Notes: generated by a model not told the origin, from the sequence alone. DNA of 64,000 nt from Chitinophagales bacterium (GCA_017303335.1 JAFLBK010000001.1:1307001-1371000); one strand, 5' to 3'; counted from the stretch's first letter, positions 10,501 through 17,813 are shown. Numbers and translations: made by a program.

Positions 10501-11618
10501 GGGCAACCGGCGGTGTGCAGGTGTGCAACAGCGGCATCGTATCGCCGGGCGGAACCCTTTATCTCGATCCATCCTGTAACCTGATCGCCAAAGTAACGCC
10601 TTCAGGCGCCATTCCGGTAACAGGCAACATCAACACCTGTGTGATCATCGATGGAACGATCCAGTATTTCAATGCGGAACCCTATGTACAGCGGCATGTT
10701 GATATTGAACCGGTCACCAATCCCAACAACGCGACGGCAACGATAACCCTGTACTTCAAAGACCAGGAATTTGTTGAGTTCAACAATAACCGGGTTGGAT
10801 TCCCCGCTTTGCCGACAGTGGCAGGCGGTGGCAATGCCGATCCCAATAAAGCCAACCTTCGGGTAACGCAATACCACGGTGTGCCGATCGCTCCGCATAA
10901 CAACGGTAACCCGGCTGCTGGTTTCTATTCCGGCAACGCGGGATCCGGCGTACTCATCACACCAACGGTGAATTACAATACAACCTACAATTACTGGGAG
11001 CTTACATTCCCCATCACCGGCTTCTCGGGATTCTATGTACATACCAACCTGCATTTCCCCTTGCCCATCAGCATACGTTCCTTCACCGGAAGCAGGCAAC
11101 TGGGCGGACATGTACTTAACTGGCAGGTGAACTGCAATTCCAATGCAGGGGTGAGTATGGTATTGGAAAGAAGCGGCGATGGCCGGCAGTTTACACCGGT
11201 ACATAGTATACGTACCGATACCATCCGTTGTTTGCAGCCGTTCAGTTATACCGATGCGGCGCCGTTGGCGGGAACCAATTACTACCGGCTGAAAGTTGTT
11301 TCACCCGATGGAAAGATCAGCTACAGCAGTCTCGTGGTATTGATCAATGCCGACAAAGGGGTTGAGCTCATCAGCATCGAGCCCAATCCCGTGGTTAATG
11401 GCTTCTTCCACCTGAACATAAGCAGTGCAAGAACTGTTGCGCTTGATCTGTCGATCGTGGATATGCGGGGAAGATCGATACGCAGGCAACGGGTAAACGC
11501 CATCAACGGGTTCAGCAGTTTCAGGATCGAAGTGGGCGACCTGGCAGCCGGCACCTACATGATCACGGTGCAGGCTCCGGATGATAAACCCCGGAGCATG
11601 CGCTTCGTAAAAGAATAG
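4545..11618 (+). CDS. giant SprB-repeat cell-surface protein with T9SS type A sorting domain
   Basis: 2,357 residues; ATG at 4545 is preferred over the in-frame TTG at 4542. Order: signal peptide (about 1-28, ending THA), a DUF7948-like N-terminal domain (about 45-300, with SFIQNVGQYGQ and FEYSLLVKRGA), a beta-propeller-like region (about 300-660), sixteen SprB-type repeats of roughly 75-80 residues (about 732-1978; each has a Cys, then TGTIT, then PxxYSIDG, then FTGLxxGxYxVxVKDxNGC), a linking domain, and a T9SS type A domain (about 2272-2357; IEPNPV near its start, ending MRFVKE). Such proteins are exported across the outer membrane by T9SS. SprB of Flavobacterium is a gliding adhesin, but repeat content alone does not prove motility. 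Confidence 0.93.
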   Translation: MRKTHFANRCLYGILCLCLLSGFGQTTHAQLPKAVKPAALGNFRNEVANSASFIQNVGQYGQVMKGYEYMGRIEYGYEGPDLLALFTTRGVIFFQRKIEKLPHREERKLERQGLPEAEIEKRRKVTDRVITMEWAGARGEAQVLAEDQTTAYHTYGLISGKAFGYRKITYWNMYPGIDIVYNFGTDEKPGFEYSLLVKRGASLEAVRLQYAGDIKKIKADAQGNLVVRSDIDGIRTSVPVSYYGNQLLSKPLPTVRSGYTLHGNEVRFSFPDKYDTDKDLIIDPFVSATGSLAGLNAGKAKDVDFDYAGNIYVTGGGSMTTTHSLAKYNAAGVLQWTFNGTLSNPVWTFGTYYGGWMVEKPTGNIYLGQGFNPATGFRVIRVNTNGLYDNYITTANPSFMEAWKMFWSCNNGSPQILIAGGGTNSNINFGLFTPPSTTVSSLNITGVAYTGANGWAQDIADFVFDPATNDMYSIFGSLFGTPSIGNRIYKNTAPYSSASIAWNVASGYNTVNEAANRPYLVASGLVDNSANMLWVNASYLYYWDGKNLKAFNKATGAGVGTPLTTANTAFMQGGIIADACDNIFVGEGNGLIKVYHFDGSAFSDSPADISIPGFAGKPVYDLAYDESRKLLYASGDGFVGAFDVSAYCPATLYTVNVTTNCIAKTANASVTPAPPAGSVVTYTLFNGSTQIASNTTGAFTGLTLNVNYTVVATVNLLCSGAQASAAFSISGPNVATSQTNATCGNNTGTITITGSAGASPYTYSIDGTNFQVSGNFTGLNAGVYIAYVKDLNGCQNMDTVIITNIDGPQLSFAQTNAICGSNAGTVTANATGGTAPYQYSINGGTTYQSNNFFTALAPGLYTLVVKDANNCTNSDVVTIIAGTAPSLSATASTASCGQSNGGITAFASSGTAPYTYSINGNTFQASNVFSGLSSGAYTVIVKDANGCTKTAAVTVPNSPAPTVTATTTLAACGNINGTITATGSGGIPPYQYSIDAGTTYQFSNVFFGLAPGVYTITIKDNTGCTNTVSATVTSSNAPTVTAVTTASSCSANTGTITAAGSGGITPYTYSINGTTFQVSNVFNAVGGGTYIVYIRDNAGCIGTSTVVVAAAAGPLITATVTPSSCNINDGTITATGTGGTPPLQYSIDGSTYQASNLFTGLAPGNYTVYVKDANNCIKTTNVTIANASGLSLTVSAAWSSCSGNAGTITATATGGAAPLQYSLDGTTYQVSNVFTGLAAGNYTVYVKDANGCIVTKPATLTYVSAVTVTATVIHQATCGGSNAVVRASSSGGVAPVTYNIDGGAYQASNFFINVAVGTHNITAKDANGCTSPVQSVTVTNSGTGTIPTDVTFTIKDAFACTGQTGRIKNLKGVPSGGGNTYEFSLDGGAFTTANQFTNVAPGTHTITARNDDGCTVTKIAVVGSGTPASATATATAAACNTTTGTITINGVGGSTPYHASIDNGTTWVTFFPPGANTYTFTGLAPGSYTVIMADDADFTAGPPDIPGACLTNVNVVVPASGGPGVSTSQVNATCNASNGSITAVGTGGVPPYSYNINGGAYFPSGTFNNLAPGIYAVGVLDGSGCSGGASVTVLGTPVPTVSTVLTAASCNTNNGAITVNASGGTAPFEYSLNGTVFQASNVFTGLAPGTYTVYVKDLNNCYNTASAVISNITRVRVTAFAVAPTCGNNDGMIVATGTLGSPPYLYSLDGIAFQSSNTFSGLAAGFYTVTIKDARDCINTTGITVNNSAAPTVAAAISSATCGNANGTITVTATGGAAPLQYSIDGINFQASNIFTGLLTGNYTITVLDANGCIGTRQVFVSNVNGPQTLAAAIVHAACGQNNGSITASATGGTGGLQYSINGTTYQVSTVFTGVGAGTYILYVKDANNCVRTIPVTVDNLAGPTATANASPATCGLSDGTITVTPAGGTLPLSYSNNGGISYQAGNIFTGLAAGTYNMVVKDARNCVYNTTADVTAFNFTGNLAGATGGVQVCNSGIVSPGGTLYLDPSCNLIAKVTPSGAIPVTGNINTCVIIDGTIQYFNAEPYVQRHVDIEPVTNPNNATATITLYFKDQEFVEFNNNRVGFPALPTVAGGGNADPNKANLRVTQYHGVPIAPHNNGNPAAGFYSGNAGSGVLITPTVNYNTTYNYWELTFPITGFSGFYVHTNLHFPLPISIRSFTGSRQLGGHVLNWQVNCNSNAGVSMVLERSGDGRQFTPVHSIRTDTIRCLQPFSYTDAAPLAGTNYYRLKVVSPDGKISYSSLVVLINADKGVELISIEPNPVVNGFFHLNISSARTVALDLSIVDMRGRSIRRQRVNAINGFSSFRIEVGDLAAGTYMITVQAPDDKPRSMRFVKE
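6742..10480 (+). repeat. sixteen SprB-type repeat units in coding sequence
   Basis: Within the giant surface protein, units of roughly 225-240 bp recur head to tail. Each encodes the pattern (A/S)xCGxxNGTITxxAxGGxxPxxYSI(D/N)G, then QxSNxFTGLxxGxY. Fourteen units are close to consensus; the eighth to tenth (about 8340-9110) are divergent or carry insertions. Diverged DNA but conserved protein suggests old duplications. Recombination between units could change copy number. Confidence 0.85.
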
Positions 11619-11624
11619 GGCCGT

Positions 11625-11650
11625 AGGGCAAAATCCATTATTTTTGCCCT
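11625..11650. terminator. intrinsic terminator after the SprB-repeat gene
   Basis: AGGGCAAAA (11625-11633) and TTTTGCCCT (11642-11650) form a 9-bp stem, 7 bases after the stop codon. The T-run lies in the 3' arm rather than after it. The overlapping TATTTTTG (11639-11646) also fits the Bacteroidota -7 element and could instead contribute to tRNA transcription. Confidence 0.6.
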
Positions 11651-11696
11651 CCTGAAAACCGGCATTTCATACATGTGTTTAGCCGGGTATTCATTT

Positions 11697-11768
11697 GGCC
11701 CTGTAGTTCAATGGATAGAATAGAAGTTTCCTAAACTTTAGATACAGGTTCGATTCCTGTCGGGGCTA
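11697..11768 (+). tRNA. tRNA-Arg, anticodon CCU
   Basis: The cloverleaf can be drawn: acceptor strands GGCCCTG / CGGGGCT (11697-11703 and 11761-11767) with G-U pairs, D-arm GTTC...GAAT, anticodon stem GAAGT/ACTTT around loop TTCCTAA (anticodon CCT), and T-arm ACAGG TTCGATT CCTGT. The discriminator is A; the CCA end is not encoded in full, as is usual in this phylum. A hairpin terminator follows directly. This tRNA reads the rare AGG codon. Confidence 0.93.
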
Positions 11769-11770
11769 CA

Positions 11771-11800
11771 AAGGGAAGTACAAACGTGCTTCCCTTTTTT
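11771..11800 (+). terminator. intrinsic terminator of tRNA-Arg
   Basis: GGGAAGTAC and GTGCTTCCC pair around a 4-nt loop (11773-11794), extended by AA/TT, and are followed by a run of T. It lies 3 bases after the tRNA. Confidence 0.85.
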
Positions 11801-11801
11801 A

Positions 11802-11870
11802 TTTCCTGAATTTCAGATCAGGTTCCCTGCCTGACTGCGTCAAGCAGACAGGGATTTCTGTCGGGGCTAC
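11802..11870 (+). pseudogene. decayed partial copy of tRNA-Arg(CCU)
   Basis: TTTCCTGAATTTCAGATCAG (from 11802) aligns with the anticodon arm and variable region of the intact tRNA (TTTCCTAAACTTTAGATACAG). GATTTCTGTCGGGGCTAC (11853-11870) matches its 3' end at 17 of 18 bases. About 20 unrelated bases separate the two pieces. No 5' half is visible. This is either a degraded tandem duplication or an old integration scar. Confidence 0.6.
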
Positions 11871-11874
11871 CCAA

Positions 11875-11908
11875 CCGGAATTGCTGAAAATAGCTTCAGT
11901 AATTCCGG
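11875..11908 (+). terminator. hairpin after the decayed tRNA copy
   Basis: CCGGAATT (11875-11882) pairs with AATTCCGG (11901-11908); inside it CTGAA pairs with TTCAG, followed by TTTCTTT. It mirrors the tRNA-plus-terminator arrangement of the intact gene. The rest of the gap to 12145 shows no convincing gene; a short reading on the minus strand (11799-12059) has no recognisable protein features. Confidence 0.55.
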
Positions 11909-12145
11909 TTTCTTTGTGCTCCGGAACCTGCTTCAGGCCGGAAACGGAGCGGAATGACGAAGTGATTTTTAGGATTCTGCTTTCGCCTGTTCCTGTTAGA
12001 GCAGGCTCTTTCCGGAAACCGCAGGGCTTACCGCTTTTTATAGCGATAGGCTGAATCACGATGTTGTTTCCCGGGGATTAGAACAAGTGCTGCCGCAAAG
12101 CGGATTGCAAACGAACCATCACATGAAACCTGTACAGCTGCAGTA

Positions 12146-12499
12146 TCAGTTTCCGTAAAAAAATTGTTCTTTAATGATTTTTCCATCCTTCCAGTTTTGA
12201 ACAGAAACCTGGGTGTAGTTGCGAACGCCCCATTCCCGGTGTGTATAATCAAAATGCCATTTAACCATGGTGGTGCCGTCGCCTGTGGTTACATCCAGTA
12301 CATCGGCGGCCCTGAATTCGATTACATTCTCGAGGAATAACTGTTCTCTTTGACGGTTGGCTTCCTTGCCAACGGTGGGGGGCAGTTCGTTTTCCTGCAT
12401 GGATACATCCTCATGGTAATATTTTTCAAAAGCATCCAGCAACTTACCGTTTTGCAAAAGCTCATTGAGCCCGGTGATTTTTTCTTTCAGTGTTTCCAT
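12146..12499 (-). CDS. SnoaL/NTF2-like small protein
   Basis: 117 residues with the SnoaL-like cone-fold pattern: N-terminal helix, DAFEKYYHEDVSMQEN, GKEANRQREQLFLE, and terminal strands (TMVKWHFDYTH, QVSVQNWKDGKIIKEQFFY). Members are small ligand-binding proteins, isomerases or stress-associated proteins. No active-site residue can be assigned. It lies downstream of a DoxX gene and a Crp/Fnr regulator on the same strand, so the three may respond to the same signal. Confidence 0.78.
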   Translation of the reverse strand: METLKEKITGLNELLQNGKLLDAFEKYYHEDVSMQENELPPTVGKEANRQREQLFLENVIEFRAADVLDVTTGDGTTMVKWHFDYTHREWGVRNYTQVSVQNWKDGKIIKEQFFYGN

Positions 12500-12607
12500 T
12501 GTATTATTTTTTTAAAAGCTGTTTATTTGCCCGGCGCCGGGTTGTTGATTGATTCATCTGGTTTACCAGGTGCAACAAAAAAGTTTGTGTGTTCATGTTT
12601 GTAAAAC

Positions 12608-13066
12608 TTATGGGGTGATCGACTTGTTTTTTGTAAACCACCTGTCGACAGAGATTTTCCCGCCACCGCTAATGAGTAATACAAGGGATACGGTGATAAA
12701 GAGCAGATGATATTCATAGCCTTCTCCCTGCTGATTGCCAAACCAGTTCATAAAAAACCCGAATTGCGTGTGCGAGGATAAAATGATGCCTGCCATGTCT
12801 GCAATTAAAAGAAGCGCCCAGAAACGGGTGGCTGCGCCGGCGAGTAAAAAAAACGGGCCGGCAAATTCGATAATGATAACAAGCAGTGCAACGGGGTAGG
12901 GAAGTTTTTTCACCTCTGTAAAAAAGTGCATGGTGCCGGAAAAGCCGTAGCCGCCAAACCAGCCCAGCGCTTTTTGTGCGCCATGCGGAAAAAGAATGAT
13001 CGCAGCCGCCACCCTGGCAATAAGGGCGCTGTAAGAAGAAGAAGTACTGAGAAATAACTGTTTCAT
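12608..13066 (-). CDS. DoxX-family inner-membrane protein
   Basis: 152 residues with four hydrophobic helices and the DoxX signature near the start (ARVAAAIILFPHGAQKALGWFGG), followed by GFSGTMHFFTE. DoxX proteins are small integral membrane proteins, often linked to redox or oxidative stress, with poorly known chemistry. It is the middle gene of a same-strand group (Crp/Fnr regulator, DoxX, SnoaL) with gaps of about 100 bp. Confidence 0.88.
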   Translation of the reverse strand: MKQLFLSTSSSYSALIARVAAAIILFPHGAQKALGWFGGYGFSGTMHFFTEVKKLPYPVALLVIIIEFAGPFFLLAGAATRFWALLLIADMAGIILSSHTQFGFFMNWFGNQQGEGYEYHLLFITVSLVLLISGGGKISVDRWFTKNKSITP

Positions 13067-13165
13067 GTTAATAACATTTTTGTTTGTGATTATTTGCAGG
13101 ACAAAAATGCTATTACGAGGCGCCTGTTTCCAATCGCCTGTGATAAGTAATTACGTTAACACAGG

Positions 13166-13738
13166 TTATCGTTTTCTGGCGCGGATACGGCTGAGGCTTT
13201 GCGGGGTAAGGCCAAGATAGGAAGCGACCTGGCGGTCGGGCACCCTTTGTTCAATGTGGGGGTATTTTTCAATAAAATCTTTATAGCGTTCAGCGCCGCT
13301 TTTACTCAGGTTATGCAATACCCGGCGCTGCGAAGCGATAAAAGCGTTTTGTATGATAATACGGAAGAAACGTTCCATCAGCGGAACGGCTTTATATAAG
13401 GCTTCCTGTTGTAGCAGGGTTAGCTGCACGGTTTCACAATCTTCAATGCAATCAATGTTACAGGAAGATGGCGTCTGGGTCAGGTAGCTGTACAGGTCTC
13501 CCACCCACCAACCTTCCACCCCAAACTGCAATACATGTTCATGTCCTTCGGAATCGGTGTCATAAATACGGCAACATCCTTTTAAAATAAAACTTTCGTA
13601 GCGGGATATGTCACCTTCCTGCAGTATGAACTGCTTTCTTCTGTACCTGCGGAACGTCAAAAATGAGCAGACCTTTTCAAACTCTTCGTCGGTAAGTGCG
13701 ACATGTTTCTCAATATGTTCTTTCAGGAGTGGCCACAT
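13166..13738 (-). CDS. Crp/Fnr-family transcriptional regulator
   Basis: 190 residues: a cyclic-nucleotide-binding-like beta-roll (about 25-115; RKQFILQEGDISRYESFILKG type) and a C-terminal helix-turn-helix (VPDRQVASYLGLTPQSLSRIR, about 165-185). No N-terminal Fe-S cysteine set of FNR type is visible. This is the common Bacteroidota form often annotated as a Crp/Fnr regulator. It is first in the same-strand group with DoxX and SnoaL genes and may control them. Confidence 0.88.
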   Translation of the reverse strand: MWPLLKEHIEKHVALTDEEFEKVCSFLTFRRYRRKQFILQEGDISRYESFILKGCCRIYDTDSEGHEHVLQFGVEGWWVGDLYSYLTQTPSSCNIDCIEDCETVQLTLLQQEALYKAVPLMERFFRIIIQNAFIASQRRVLHNLSKSGAERYKDFIEKYPHIEQRVPDRQVASYLGLTPQSLSRIRARKR

Positions 13739-14347
13739 AGTAAAAGGTGGTTATCTTATTGTTGACCTGTGAGCACAGGAACCTTTTCCGTTTCCGGCAA
13801 AGCCCTCTAAACGGGCCATCCTGGGTGTTTGATACAATTCCTTCATCGTGTTCTGTTTCCTTACAACCGGGGTTTCCCGGTAAGCAGGCTAAAGATAATA
13901 AAACGCCTTGTTTATTCTTTATCTGCTGCAGTAGCTGCTACCTGAATCGCTGCCTGCTTTGCAGGTGGATTTATGATTGAAACTGAAGAGCTAACCCGGT
14001 GCAACGCCCCCGATTCAGCAAAAAAGGTCAGGCTGGATTCACTTTGACCGGGTGTTTTGTGCCGGGTTCTGTCCACCCTTGTCGCCTGGGGTCGCCTGTT
14101 TCCCGCCGATCTTCCATTATTTGGTTCCGCAGTATTACCTTTAAGCTGCCTCAAACCTCCGATCAACTTCCTCACCTCCCTGGCCGGTCGGGGAAGTTTC
14201 CACCAGGGGGTAAACTATTGAGGGTACAATTCTTATTTTTACAACGGACTTACTTAACCCACCAGGCCATATCCCCGGAAAACCGCAACCCATACATAGG
14301 CAACCAAATAACCTGTATTTACGATTCAGATAGGAAAATACGATCCT
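13739..14347. other. 609-bp gap without a supported gene
   Basis: Lies between the divergent Crp/Fnr and ECF sigma genes and so should hold promoters in both directions. Short readings on both strands have no recognisable protein features. AGGAAAA (14332-14338) ends about 9 bases before the sigma-factor start and could be a weak ribosome binding site. No RNA gene was recognised. Confidence 0.5.
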
Positions 14348-14932
14348 TTGCTTTCGGCAGAAGAACTGAGCATATACATCAGGGGCTGCGCCCTGAACGA
14401 AAGAGCGAGTCAGAAAAAGATTTACAACTCTTTTTACGGATATGCCATGGCCATCTGCGACTGTTACGCCAACAACGAAGACGACGCCATCGAGATCCTG
14501 AATGATGGCTTTCTCAAAATTTTCAAAGAGATACACCGTTATAAGCCTGCGTATGCCAATGAGATCAACTCCTTCAAGGGTTGGTTGCGGAAGATCATGG
14601 TATATACGGCCATCGATCATTTCCGGAAGAACAAGAAACACCATGTGGTGGGAGAACTGGATGTGGCTGTTACCCAGCCATCGGCGCATGAAATAAGCGG
14701 ACTGGATAAGGTTTCCTATGATGAGATCATCCGCTTTATTCAGCGGCTGTCGCCGGCCTACCGTACGGTGCTGAGCCTGTTCATCATTGAGGGTTTTTCG
14801 CACGAAGAAATTGCCGAGCAGCTTGGCATCTCCGTGGGTACATCCAAATCGAACCTGGCAAAAGCACGTAAGCAATTGCAGAAAATATTACACAACCAGA
14901 ATCAAACAGCCGAGATAAAAAATGTTGGATGA
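14348..14932 (+). CDS. ECF-type RNA polymerase sigma factor
   Basis: 194 residues. Region 2 is visible around 15-90 (KKIYNSFYGYAMAICDCYANN then DAIEILNDGFLKIFKEIHRY) and region 4 around 125-185 (RLSPAYRTVLSLFIIEGFSH, then EEIAEQLGISVGTSKSNLAKARKQL). The start is TTG at 14348, since no ATG lies between it and the upstream in-frame stop at 14309. The gene overlaps the next one by 11 bp, so the sigma factor and the envelope protein are translationally coupled. By analogy with similar pairs it probably responds to an envelope signal sensed by that partner. Confidence 0.92.
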   Translation: MLSAEELSIYIRGCALNERASQKKIYNSFYGYAMAICDCYANNEDDAIEILNDGFLKIFKEIHRYKPAYANEINSFKGWLRKIMVYTAIDHFRKNKKHHVVGELDVAVTQPSAHEISGLDKVSYDEIIRFIQRLSPAYRTVLSLFIIEGFSHEEIAEQLGISVGTSKSNLAKARKQLQKILHNQNQTAEIKNVG

Positions 14933-16412
14933 GGAAATGGACCATATAATCCGGGATGCAGCGGAGAACCATCACCCGCCTTATAATGATAAGGCCTGGG
15001 AAAAGATGGAGCAAATGCTGGATAAGCACCTTCCGCAAAAGAAAGACAACAGGAAGTACATCTTCTTCCTGCTGATCTTCCTCTTGCTGGGTGGAGGCGC
15101 CCTGTATTCCATCTATCAATTCAGCCAGGGCGATGATAAGCCGGCAACAGTTGCCGATACCAAACCGGTACCGGGCAAAGCTTCATCGGCGGGAACAACC
15201 AGCGGTACTCCGGCAAATAACCCCGTGGCGGAAAATGGAAGCGCGGGAAAAATAACGGCATCAGGTGATCAGGATGCCCAGGCAAATGGCCGGTCAGGAA
15301 AAGCCCAACCGGCGAATGCAAAAGACGCGACGGCAGGACCGGGTGACGCAGATGCTGCTGCCGTTCCAGCACAAGGCCTTTCGGGGGCAGGGGATGAAAA
15401 AAACACAACATCCATCAATGTAAAAGGGAATACCCGGGTCGGTAAATCAAGATCGGCCATGCGCATATCGGCTCCCGCTGCAACGGATGATGATAAAAAA
15501 GCGCAACGCAATACATCGCTGGCAACAAACGATACCCGCGTCAAAACAAAAAAGAACGCGGGTAAGAAGCATGTAACCATCAGCGCCGCATCGCCGGAAG
15601 AAACCGAAGTAACGGCAACGGAAGAAAAAACCAAACCGGCAACTGAATCGCCTGCAACGGAAACAGCGGTTAAAACCGAGCCTGCTGTTGTTGAAGAAAA
15701 CAAGAAAGAAGAGGCAGTAGCGAAAGCCGAAGAGAAAGCGGAAAAGAAACCGGAGACGCCGTTGGCGGAAAATAAATCAGAAAAGAAGAAAGATAAACCC
15801 CGGAGCAAATTCGGAAACAACTTCGGCATTACTCTCACCGTAGGGCCCGATGTGAGTTTTGTTTCGCTGGATAAACTGGGTAAGGCCACCCTGCTCTACG
15901 GGGCCGGACTCAGCTACACGTTTGCCCGGCAGAAACTTACGGTACGTACCGGTTTCTATATGTCGAAGAAAATATACGACGCGGCTCCGGATCAGTATCA
16001 CACGCCGGGCGGCAACTATCCCAACCTCTACAACGTGGCGGCGGATTGCAAAATCTACGAGATCCCCATCGGGCTTAGCTATAACTTCGGGGCCCGGCGC
16101 AAACACAACTGGTTTGGCGCCGCAGGTATTTCTTCTTACCTCATGAAAACGGAGAATTATAATTACCAGTATAAAACCCCATCGGGCTATACCTACAATT
16201 ACAAGCACAACGTAAGCAACGAGAACAATCATTATTTCTCCGTTGTTACGCTTTCTGCCGGGTACCAGTATCAATTGAGCCGGCGGGTATCGTTGCAGGC
16301 CGAACCCTATGTGAAGATCCCGCTGGGCGGTGTGGGTGTTGGTAAGGTGAAACTGAACAGTGGCGGTTTACTGTTTACCGCTACCATCCGGCCATTCGCG
16401 AAGAAAGATTAA
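14922..16412 (+). CDS. TM-anchored protein with disordered linker and C-terminal outer-membrane-type barrel domain
   Basis: 496 residues: a short N-terminal domain with a conserved-looking AWEKMEQMLDKHLP helix, one TM segment (about 45-67), a long Ala/Lys/Glu/Thr-rich linker (about 68-290), and a beta-strand-rich domain (about 296-496; FGITLTVGPD, GLSYTFARQKLTVRTGFY, SAGYQYQLSRRVSLQAEPYV) like PF13568-type outer-membrane barrels. It overlaps the ECF sigma gene, so the N-terminal part is a good anti-sigma candidate. The domain order would let one chain span the whole envelope. A hairpin terminator follows. Confidence 0.78.
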   Translation: MLDEEMDHIIRDAAENHHPPYNDKAWEKMEQMLDKHLPQKKDNRKYIFFLLIFLLLGGGALYSIYQFSQGDDKPATVADTKPVPGKASSAGTTSGTPANNPVAENGSAGKITASGDQDAQANGRSGKAQPANAKDATAGPGDADAAAVPAQGLSGAGDEKNTTSINVKGNTRVGKSRSAMRISAPAATDDDKKAQRNTSLATNDTRVKTKKNAGKKHVTISAASPEETEVTATEEKTKPATESPATETAVKTEPAVVEENKKEEAVAKAEEKAEKKPETPLAENKSEKKKDKPRSKFGNNFGITLTVGPDVSFVSLDKLGKATLLYGAGLSYTFARQKLTVRTGFYMSKKIYDAAPDQYHTPGGNYPNLYNVAADCKIYEIPIGLSYNFGARRKHNWFGAAGISSYLMKTENYNYQYKTPSGYTYNYKHNVSNENNHYFSVVTLSAGYQYQLSRRVSLQAEPYVKIPLGGVGVGKVKLNSGGLLFTATIRPFAKKD

Positions 16413-16443
16413 CCGTCTTGGTTTTGTTCGATGTATAAAGCAT

Positions 16444-16470
16444 AAAGGCTTCCGGAGGGAAGCCTTTATT
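16444..16470. terminator. bidirectional terminator between converging genes
   Basis: AAAGGCTTCC (16444-16453) and GGAAGCCTTT (16458-16467) form a perfect 10-bp stem with a GGAG loop. A-rich and T-rich flanks allow termination from both sides. Confidence 0.85.
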
Positions 16471-16488
16471 GTGAGTTCTCAGTAGAGT

Positions 16489-17451
16489 TTATTTCTTTTT
16501 CCTGTTCTTGAACAGAACAAAATCCCGGGCTACGGTAAAACCCCAGCGGAATTCGCCCTTGCCCCAGGAAGTGGTGGTACGTGTGAGGAAGCGATTCTCC
16601 AGGATCGTGTGTGTGTTGGTGAAATTCACGTGGAAGATATGCCCGGGTGTAACGAGTTCGAGCCCGACGCCGACTACATCGTACAGGCGTACGCCTTTAG
16701 CACGCAGCGCATCGATATTGCCTTGCGAACGGAACGGGTGGAAATAATCGGCTATGAATACAAATTGCTTGTAGATCGGCACCCGGATGGCGGCGCCCAG
16801 CGCAAATACGCTGTTCACGTCGCCGGGTATCACATGGTTGGTGTGCACGTAGGTGGGGTTAAGCTGGAAGCTGAGTATCTTACCAAATTTCCTTGCAACC
16901 ATCAGTTGAACCACCTGGCTTTGGCGGCTGGAAGTTCTCGGGAAAAAATGTTCTTTGGTGGAATCGGTACTGCCCTTCACGGAAGAAGCAACCCCGTTGG
17001 CAAACAAAGCGATTGACAGGGGGCGGGAAGGATCATTTTCCATCTGCTGCATGAAGCGGTATTTGAAACCCATCTCCCAGAGCTGGGTAACATTGCCGAA
17101 ACCCTTGTTACGGGATACGATCAGGTTGAAATTTTTGGTGATGCCCAGCAGGAAGGCGATCTTGATATCGGTCGAATTGTCGAGGCCGAACGCGTTTTTA
17201 ACGCCGCCGAACGTTCCGCCGATATCGCCGAAATTATGCACTACCTTGAATTCGAGATGACCGGGTTTGAGCATTTCGGTAGTGTTGGCATTGATGAGAC
17301 GTTGGGAGAGAAATACCGCTACCGGTTTCTTTTTCGACGCTGCGGTGGCCGGGCCTTCCAGTTCTTTCAGCAGGTTGTCGGAAGCGCTGTCGGTTTGCGC
17401 ACTGGCGCTCCAGGCCATCAGCAGGCAAAAACAAAAAAGGGTCGTTCTCAT
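16489..17451 (-). CDS. DUF5777-family beta-barrel-like protein
   Basis: 320 residues with a signal peptide (cleavage near SASAQ) and strand-rich sequence. The text FLSQRLINANTTEMLKPGHL, then NFGDIGGTFGGVKNAFGLDN is typical of DUF5777 proteins in Bacteroidota, which look like outer-membrane barrels and often sit near c-type cytochrome or YceI genes. No such neighbour is present here. The function is unknown. Confidence 0.8.
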   Translation of the reverse strand: MRTTLFCFCLLMAWSASAQTDSASDNLLKELEGPATAASKKKPVAVFLSQRLINANTTEMLKPGHLEFKVVHNFGDIGGTFGGVKNAFGLDNSTDIKIAFLLGITKNFNLIVSRNKGFGNVTQLWEMGFKYRFMQQMENDPSRPLSIALFANGVASSVKGSTDSTKEHFFPRTSSRQSQVVQLMVARKFGKILSFQLNPTYVHTNHVIPGDVNSVFALGAAIRVPIYKQFVFIADYFHPFRSQGNIDALRAKGVRLYDVVGVGLELVTPGHIFHVNFTNTHTILENRFLTRTTTSWGKGEFRWGFTVARDFVLFKNRKKK

Positions 17452-17813
17452 AAAAATGGTTTTGAATGAAAGATGATTCCCTGAACTGAACGGAATATTA
17501 TTTTGCCGGGTTGCCAGTCCAAAGAAAAGCTACATTCCTTTTTTCCTTCCCAACTTGCTTATATTCTGTGGGTATTGATCTTTGTTTACGTATAGTCGAA
17601 TTCCTATCGTATCTGAAGTCTTTCCTATTGAATTGTGGATAAAATCGTATTGTTTTCCGAAATGAGAATAATTATTTTCACTTCCGGTACGCATCTCTCT
17701 TTTTCTATCTTGTCTTGCTAATCCTATTCTGTCCTTACTACACCATTTAGGGAAATACACTTTTTTAACTAGAGTTTTTAATGCTTTTTGAGTTAATAAA
17801 AGCATCAAACCGT
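17452..17813. other. AT-rich gap opening the first AT-rich island
   Basis: 362 bp between the divergent DUF5777 and S74 fibre genes. The composition turns visibly AT-rich from about 17,530. A 99-residue minus-strand reading (17530-17829) overlaps the start of the fibre gene and has no family features, so it was not called. No RNA or clear promoter was recognised. Confidence 0.5.

Noticed and set aside
11799..12059. 86-codon reading on the minus strand after tRNA-Arg
   Set aside because: It covers the terminator and decayed tRNA copy and has no protein features.
12531..12542. Perfect palindrome CCCGGCGCCGGG between SnoaL and DoxX genes
   Set aside because: Short, with no T-run or known operator match; may be chance in a GC-rich stretch.
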